Below, piece after piece: positions 6,649-10,841 of a stretch of DNA of 10,841 nt. The stretch lies in the NCBI GenBank assembly GCA_040880205.1, contig JBBDIU010000155.1, forward strand, positions 1 to 10,841, in the 5' to 3' direction. The notes under the pieces are model-generated. The model worked only from the letters and a program-made list of their open reading frames with translations, was not told the DNA's origin and made no database searches. Both the position numbers and the translations under genes were made by a program. How positions within the stretch are numbered: the stretch's first letter is position 1; each line of letters opens with the position of its first letter. This DNA is from WACF01 sp040880205 (GTDB lineage: Bacteria; Pseudomonadota; Gammaproteobacteria; Pseudomonadales; Cellvibrionaceae).

Positions 6649-7074
6649 TTGAAATTCCGTCGTAGAGTTCGCACCGAAGATAGCGTCAATATTACGCCCT
6701 TGATTGACGTGGTGTTCTTGCTGCTGATCTTTTTTATGGTGTCCACCACCTTTACTAAGGAAACCCACCTGGACATTGCTCTGCCCGAGGCCACTGGCGA
6801 GCGTCTGCCGGAGCAGCATGAAGAGATCGAAATCCTGATAAACGCCGAAGGCGGCTATGCCGTGAACGGCGAAAGTTTGGTGAACAAAAGCTTGGCCACT
6901 TTGAAAGCCGCCATCAATAAAATCGCTGCCGGCGATAACCAACGGCCGCTGATCATCACCGCCGATGCAAACACGCCGGTTCAATCCATGGTAACCGCCA
7001 TGGACGCGGCGGGACAATTGGGATTTGCAACACTCAGCATTACCACCAAAAACCCGGTTGGGGAAAACGAATAA
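6649..7074 (+). CDS. exbD: ExbD/TolR family biopolymer transport protein
   Basis: This single-span partner of ExbB has 141 residues read from a TTG at 6649. That start gives the family-typical N-terminus MKFRRR; no in-frame ATG exists before the membrane helix, and AAAGAG lies about eight bases upstream. The helix at about 17-34 follows NITPLIDVVFLLLIFFM and contains the conserved Asp (residue 20) that carries protons in ExbD/TolR/MotB-type motors. The periplasmic domain (about 40-135) includes the conserved RPLIITADANTPVQSMVTAMDAAGQLGF block. It lies 43 bases after exbB and 31 bases before lpxK, on the same strand, consistent with one operon. Confidence 0.93.
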   Translation: MKFRRRVRTEDSVNITPLIDVVFLLLIFFMVSTTFTKETHLDIALPEATGERLPEQHEEIEILINAEGGYAVNGESLVNKSLATLKAAINKIAAGDNQRPLIITADANTPVQSMVTAMDAAGQLGFATLSITTKNPVGENE

Positions 7075-7105
7075 CCCCCGCAAGTGCTTAACCCGAGGGC
7101 TTGGA

Positions 7106-8260
7106 TTGGCAAACTCAAACACTTTGTTGGCGATGTGGTACGGCCAAAGCCGATCGTGGTTATCGATGTGGTTATCGACGCTGCTACTGCCCCTTGCCTG
7201 GCTGTTCCACCTACTCATCGTCATGCGGCGCGCCTATTACCGCCACCTTGCTTCGCCTCGGGCATTGCCGTGTCCGGTTGTTGTTGTTGGCAATATTAAT
7301 CTAGGCGGGAGCGGCAAAACACCGTTGTTAATCGCGCTGGCCAGATATTTGCGGCAAGCCGGATATTCTCCCGGCGTCGTGAGTCGTGGTTACGGCAGCA
7401 GCGCGCCTTACTATCCATTTACGGTAAGCGAAGCGACGTCGGTGGTGGAGGCGGGCGATGAACCACTAATGATTGCGCAACAGAGTGCTTGCCCAGTGGT
7501 TATTGGTTCCGATCGCATGGCCGCGGCAAGGCAATTGATTGAACAGAATCACTGTGATGTCATTCTCAGCGACGATGGTTTGCAACATTATCGTTTGCCA
7601 CGGGATCTGGAAATCGTGGTCATTGACGGCGAACGCCTGCTGGGCAACAACCGTTTGTTACCCGCGGGGCCATTGCGCGAGCCCGTTGCCAGATTGCAAC
7701 AGGTGGACTGGGTGGTGATTAACGGTGCAATGAACAATACAAAACAAGCGCTGGGGGTGGATGGGACGATCGGTATGCGATTACATCCGCTTGGCTGGCG
7801 CCGAGTTGCGGATTCACGCTTTCCCAGCGATACGATTGCCGCGGGCCGGGAGCCGTGGTGGACAAAGGATGGCAGTAAAATCAAGGTCCACGCGCTGGCG
7901 GGCATTGGCAATCCACAACGCTTTTTCGACACCTTGGGTGAATTGGGGTCAGATTTTCTTGCCCACGGTTTTCCCGATCACCACGATTTTCAATTGAATG
8001 ACATTGATTTTCAGGATTCGTTACCGGTAGTAATGACCGAAAAAGACGCAGTCAAATGCCGGCCACTCCTCATCCATCAGCCAATGCTCCGTGAGCGCTA
8101 CTGGTACCTCGCCGTGGAAGCGCGGGTCGATGGCGATTTTTTTGAGGCGCTGGATCTTCGCCTGCGGGCACTATTCGCTAAACGGGAAGGCGGCAAACAG
8201 GAGGGCGCCAAACAGGAAATTCAAGATAGCTGTCGCGTTTCAGCCAGAGCGGGGAAGTAG
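7106..8260 (+). CDS. lpxK: LpxK, tetraacyldisaccharide 4'-kinase
   Basis: LpxK phosphorylates the 4' position of the lipid A disaccharide precursor using ATP, at the cytoplasmic face of the inner membrane. I choose the TTG at 7106 because GAGGG (7095-7099) lies six bases upstream; the ATG at 7133 is an alternative nine codons later without a Shine-Dalgarno. Visible motifs are the membrane anchor at about 21-40, the P-loop region VGNINLGGSGKTP (about 61-73), VVSRGYG (about 91-97), SDDGLQHYRLPRDLE (about 155-169), AGIGNPQRFF (about 265-274), HGFPDHHDF (about 287-295) and TEKDAVK (about 311-317). At 384 residues it is longer than the roughly 330 of E. coli or Pseudomonas LpxK. Part of the excess is a charged C-terminal tail after LRALFAKR (about residue 360) containing a duplicated GGKQE/GAKQE. 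The last 40 bases overlap the convergent sensor kinase. No msbA precedes it here. Confidence 0.95.
   Translation: MANSNTLLAMWYGQSRSWLSMWLSTLLLPLAWLFHLLIVMRRAYYRHLASPRALPCPVVVVGNINLGGSGKTPLLIALARYLRQAGYSPGVVSRGYGSSAPYYPFTVSEATSVVEAGDEPLMIAQQSACPVVIGSDRMAAARQLIEQNHCDVILSDDGLQHYRLPRDLEIVVIDGERLLGNNRLLPAGPLREPVARLQQVDWVVINGAMNNTKQALGVDGTIGMRLHPLGWRRVADSRFPSDTIAAGREPWWTKDGSKIKVHALAGIGNPQRFFDTLGELGSDFLAHGFPDHHDFQLNDIDFQDSLPVVMTEKDAVKCRPLLIHQPMLRERYWYLAVEARVDGDFFEALDLRLRALFAKREGGKQEGAKQEIQDSCRVSARAGK
8189..8218 (+). repeat. 15-bp tandem duplication in the lpxK tail
   Basis: Two 15-base units, 8189-8203 and 8204-8218, differ at positions 5 and 15 only. They encode GGKQE and GAKQE beyond the conserved end of LpxK, just before the overlap with the sensor kinase. 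Confidence 0.8.
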
Positions 8261-10841
8261 GTCGCCAGTGAATCCCGTCCCACGGGTTTTTGCAAATAGG
8301 AATCGAAGCCCGCGGCTTTAAGTTTCTCTTTCTGGCTTTCCAGATCCTGACCCGACAAGGCGATTATTCGCGGGCTAAAGGGGGAATTGGGATCGTGTAA
8401 ATGCTCAGCGACGCCATAGCCGTCCATGTCGGGCAAGGTTAAATCCAATAGGATAACTTCGGGACGAAAGTGCCGTGCTTCGACAATGCCGCTTTCTCCG
8501 GTTGCGACATGGCGGCACTCATAGCCCGATAAACTCAGTAAGGTCTGGATAGCTTCACCGGCGTCCAGGTTGTCCTCGATAATCAATACTCGCGCGCCTT
8601 TTTTTACCGGCGCATCGGCCACCTGAGTCGCCAGAATCGAGAGCAAGGCTTCCACGTTCACCGGTTTGGGCAGGTAATCGTCGCACCCGGCTTGCAGGCA
8701 GCGATTGCGGTCATTGGTCATGGCGGCAGCGGTGAGCGCAATAATCGGTTTCTTGAAACCCTCCTGGCGCAAACGTTTTACCGCGGTATAGCCGTCCATA
8801 ACCGGCATCATGGTATCCATCAGCACCATGTCTACCGGTTTGCCCTGTTTCGCGCAGCTTTCAATTCTTTCGATGGCTTCGCGGCCATTGCTAGCGACAC
8901 TTACCGCTGCCCCCGCATTTTTCAGTATTTGTTGAATGAGCACCAATATATCGGCGACATCGTCCACCACAAGCACGTGAACACCCGCCAGCAGCCGTGC
9001 GTTGATGCTCGGTGCGCTGTGTTGCTGCACCAGGGCGTTCGCATCTTCCATGGCGATATATTCCACACCGACGGTGGAACCGATCGGTAACGTCAGGGTA
9101 AAGGTGCTGCCTTTTCCCATAACACTTTCCACTTCCAAGTTGCCGCCGAGCAGATGAGTTATTCGTTTGCTGATGGTTAGGCCCAGTCCGGTGCCACCGT
9201 AATTGGTAGCGACCGAGGAATCGGCTTGTTCGAAAGGATCGAATATTTTTCCCAGCAGTTTATCGTCGATGCCGATGCCGGTGTCAACGACTTTAAATGT
9301 CATCGAGGTATCTTGTTTGTCGGGCGAGGACTGCGCGGATACCAGCAGGCGAACCGATCCCGAATCGGTAAACTTTACCGCGTTGGAAATCAAGTTAATC
9401 AGTATTTGCTTGAGCCGGCTCATATCGGTATGCAGTACAGCCGGGATTTCGCCCTCGGTTTCGATTCGGAATTCCAGTTGTTTTTCCTTCGCGCGCAGGT
9501 GCATTAACGACAATAATTCGGCGAGCAAATTCTTGACGGCAAAAGGCTGCTTGTTAATCTCAATTCTATTTGCCTCGACCTTGGAAAGGTCGAGCACATC
9601 GTTGATGATTTCCAGCAGGTTTTGACCGTTGGTCTTGATTTTGTGAACATAGTCGTCCGATTTTCTCCGCCCACCTTCTTCCATATGAATGAGATCCGCA
9701 TAGCCCAAAATCGCGGTAAGCGGGGTGCGAATTTCATGGCTCATATTGGCGAGGAAAGCGCTTTTTGCCTGATTGGAAGCGTCCGCCTCACGTTTGGCGG
9801 CCTGCAGCCGCGCCCGGGTTTCCTTTTCCTGGCTGATATCCATGGAAATACCGGCAATCCGCGGTTGTCCTTGCAGATCCACGTATTGTCCCCAGCCGCG
9901 CAGCCAGTGGATGTTCCCGTTGCGATGGACGCGGTATTCGGTGACGAAGGATCCGTGATCGTCATTGGCTTGCCGCCAAACCTGTTTAAGCCTGTCGCGG
10001 TCTGCCTCGTGTACCTGGCTGAGATAAACCTCCAAGGGCGTTGCCGCGGGGGGTTCCGATGGGACTTCGTCGCTGGTTGGCTTGTATTGCGACACTTGCT
10101 TGGCAGTCAAATCGATCCAGGAACTGGTCAATTCGGCCGAGGTCAGTGCCAGGCGCAACCACTCTTCCCGGTCGCGCAACGCCGCTGCTTGGGCGGTGAT
10201 TTTTTCGAGCGTCTGCCTATGCTGAATGGCGGCCCACAACCCATTGGCCATGGCCTGGATAAAGTTGACATCCTCCTGGTTAAAATGGCGTTGTTCTCGG
10301 GTGTGAACACCAAGCACGCCATAGGGATCACCATGTGGTCCGATAATGACCGTCATACCGCTCTTGACCTGGTGGTTCAACAGCAACTCCGGACCGTCGA
10401 AGCGCTGCTCCGTCGTCAGATCCTCGACAATGACCGGGGTTTTGCGAGCAAGTGTGAAGCCGCCCTGAGAGCCATGACTGGCCGATAGCGTGGCGTGGCC
10501 GACCAAACCCGCTTTCCATCCAACACCTGCTCTTAGAAACAGCTGGCCGTGGTCTTGCAGCTCTAGCAACTTGCACATCTCCACGTTCACGGCTTCCGCC
10601 GTCCATTGCACCGCTTTGGCGAAGAGCACATCCAAGTTGGGTTCCGACAGCGCCTGTTGGCCAAACTTTGCCACCAGCGCTTGCTGCTTTTCCCGCGTCT
10701 TGAGTTGATTCATCGCCTCGGAGATGGGTGTGATATTGGTAAAGGTGAGGACCAGCCCCTCAATCCTATTGCTGTCAGTGCGATAGAGGGTAATCCGGCG
10801 CAGGTAATGTTGGCCCTTGGTGTCCGAAACTTCGTTTTCAA
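8221..10841 (-). CDS. Hybrid sensor histidine kinase, GAF-PAS-HisKA-HATPase-REC-REC (5' end outside window)
   Basis: This is a large signalling kinase with two receiver domains. Numbering from the Met whose codon is at 10713-10711: GAF-like domain about 8-168; PAS_3-like domain about 184-296 (EYRVHRNGNIHWLRGWG, MDIS); HisKA with H-box SHEIRTP, His 326; HATPase with N-box Asn 444, G1 DTGIG 477-481 and G2 GGTGLGL 506-512; REC1 about 577-695 with Asp 584/585, phospho-acceptor Asp 633, Thr 661 and Lys 683; REC2 about 706-823 with Asp 714, Asp 757, Ser 787 and Lys 809. All catalytic residues are present. The frame stays open for 42 more codons to the window edge, and these read like the end of another PAS domain (HYLRRITLYRTDSNRIEGLVLTFTNIT), so that Met is internal. 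This C-terminal PAS pattern is typical of CheB-CheR-PAS fusions, but that is inference. No membrane segment is visible. No transmitter-independent output domain is present at the C-terminus. Confidence 0.93.
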   Translation of the reverse strand, partial: ENEVSDTKGQHYLRRITLYRTDSNRIEGLVLTFTNITPISEAMNQLKTREKQQALVAKFGQQALSEPNLDVLFAKAVQWTAEAVNVEMCKLLELQDHGQLFLRAGVGWKAGLVGHATLSASHGSQGGFTLARKTPVIVEDLTTEQRFDGPELLLNHQVKSGMTVIIGPHGDPYGVLGVHTREQRHFNQEDVNFIQAMANGLWAAIQHRQTLEKITAQAAALRDREEWLRLALTSAELTSSWIDLTAKQVSQYKPTSDEVPSEPPAATPLEVYLSQVHEADRDRLKQVWRQANDDHGSFVTEYRVHRNGNIHWLRGWGQYVDLQGQPRIAGISMDISQEKETRARLQAAKREADASNQAKSAFLANMSHEIRTPLTAILGYADLIHMEEGGRRKSDDYVHKIKTNGQNLLEIINDVLDLSKVEANRIEINKQPFAVKNLLAELLSLMHLRAKEKQLEFRIETEGEIPAVLHTDMSRLKQILINLISNAVKFTDSGSVRLLVSAQSSPDKQDTSMTFKVVDTGIGIDDKLLGKIFDPFEQADSSVATNYGGTGLGLTISKRITHLLGGNLEVESVMGKGSTFTLTLPIGSTVGVEYIAMEDANALVQQHSAPSINARLLAGVHVLVVDDVADILVLIQQILKNAGAAVSVASNGREAIERIESCAKQGKPVDMVLMDTMMPVMDGYTAVKRLRQEGFKKPIIALTAAAMTNDRNRCLQAGCDDYLPKPVNVEALLSILATQVADAPVKKGARVLIIEDNLDAGEAIQTLLSLSGYECRHVATGESGIVEARHFRPEVILLDLTLPDMDGYGVAEHLHDPNSPFSPRIIALSGQDLESQKEKLKAAGFDSYLQKPVGRDSLATYFPALAETRQLS

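Noticed and set aside
7025..7105. N-terminal extension of LpxK overlapping the end of exbD
   Set aside because: A good Shine-Dalgarno precedes the TTG at 7106, and the extension overlaps exbD in another frame with no family similarity.
9622..10488. 288-codon open frame on the plus strand opposite the sensor kinase
   Set aside because: It is the antisense shadow of a gene with full domain motifs; its translation shows no domain and merely mirrors the kinase codon pattern.

Overview
The window reads as chromosomal DNA from a gammaproteobacterium. The order lolD - lolC/E-type permease - DUF2062 gene (reverse) - comEC - exbB - exbD - lpxK is the arrangement I recall from Pseudomonas and relatives. 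The protein sequences fit Pseudomonadales/Cellvibrionales-type bacteria, but the genus cannot be fixed from the sequence alone. Most of it is conserved envelope biology. LolD and its permease release lipoproteins from the inner membrane. ComEC is the inner-membrane DNA uptake channel. ExbB/ExbD form a proton-driven motor pair. LpxK is the lipid A 4'-kinase.

Layout. 1-225 is non-coding and carries a degenerate GTGAAAT/GTGAATAG tandem repeat. 226-2170 holds lolD and the permease, 1 base apart. 2197-2733 is a DUF2062 membrane protein on the minus strand, convergent with the permease. 2734-3257 is a long divergent intergenic stretch with one weak promoter candidate. 3258-5614 is comEC, interrupted by a 10-N assembly gap whose stated length is wrong: the true C-terminus continues in another frame. 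5615-5978 is the most unusual part. It has a near-palindrome abutting a perfect TATAAT box, then five nearly back-to-back stem-loops (5772-5935) closed by a repeat of the first arm (5935-5946), just ahead of exbB. 5979-8260 is exbB-exbD-lpxK, all read from non-ATG starts. 8221-10841 (minus) is a large hybrid sensor kinase that runs off the window and overlaps the 3' end of lpxK by 40 bases.

Best candidate for something undescribed: the hairpin array before exbB. One loop (5811-5822) matches the published CsrA SELEX consensus RUACARGGAUGU base for base. A second loop (5916-5922) reads CAGGACG, a CsrB-type repeat. The only other GGA between 5772 and the exbB start is in the exbB Shine-Dalgarno. 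This suggests a CsrA/RsmA-controlled leader, or a transcribed CsrA-sequestering element. The ends of the array are also inverted repeats flanked by TA, so a MITE-like origin is a competing or complementary explanation.

The sensor kinase shows GAF - PAS - HisKA - HATPase - REC - REC. The 42 residues upstream of its first visible Met remain open and resemble the end of the PAS domain found in CheB-CheR-PAS fusion proteins, so the full protein is probably much larger than what is visible.
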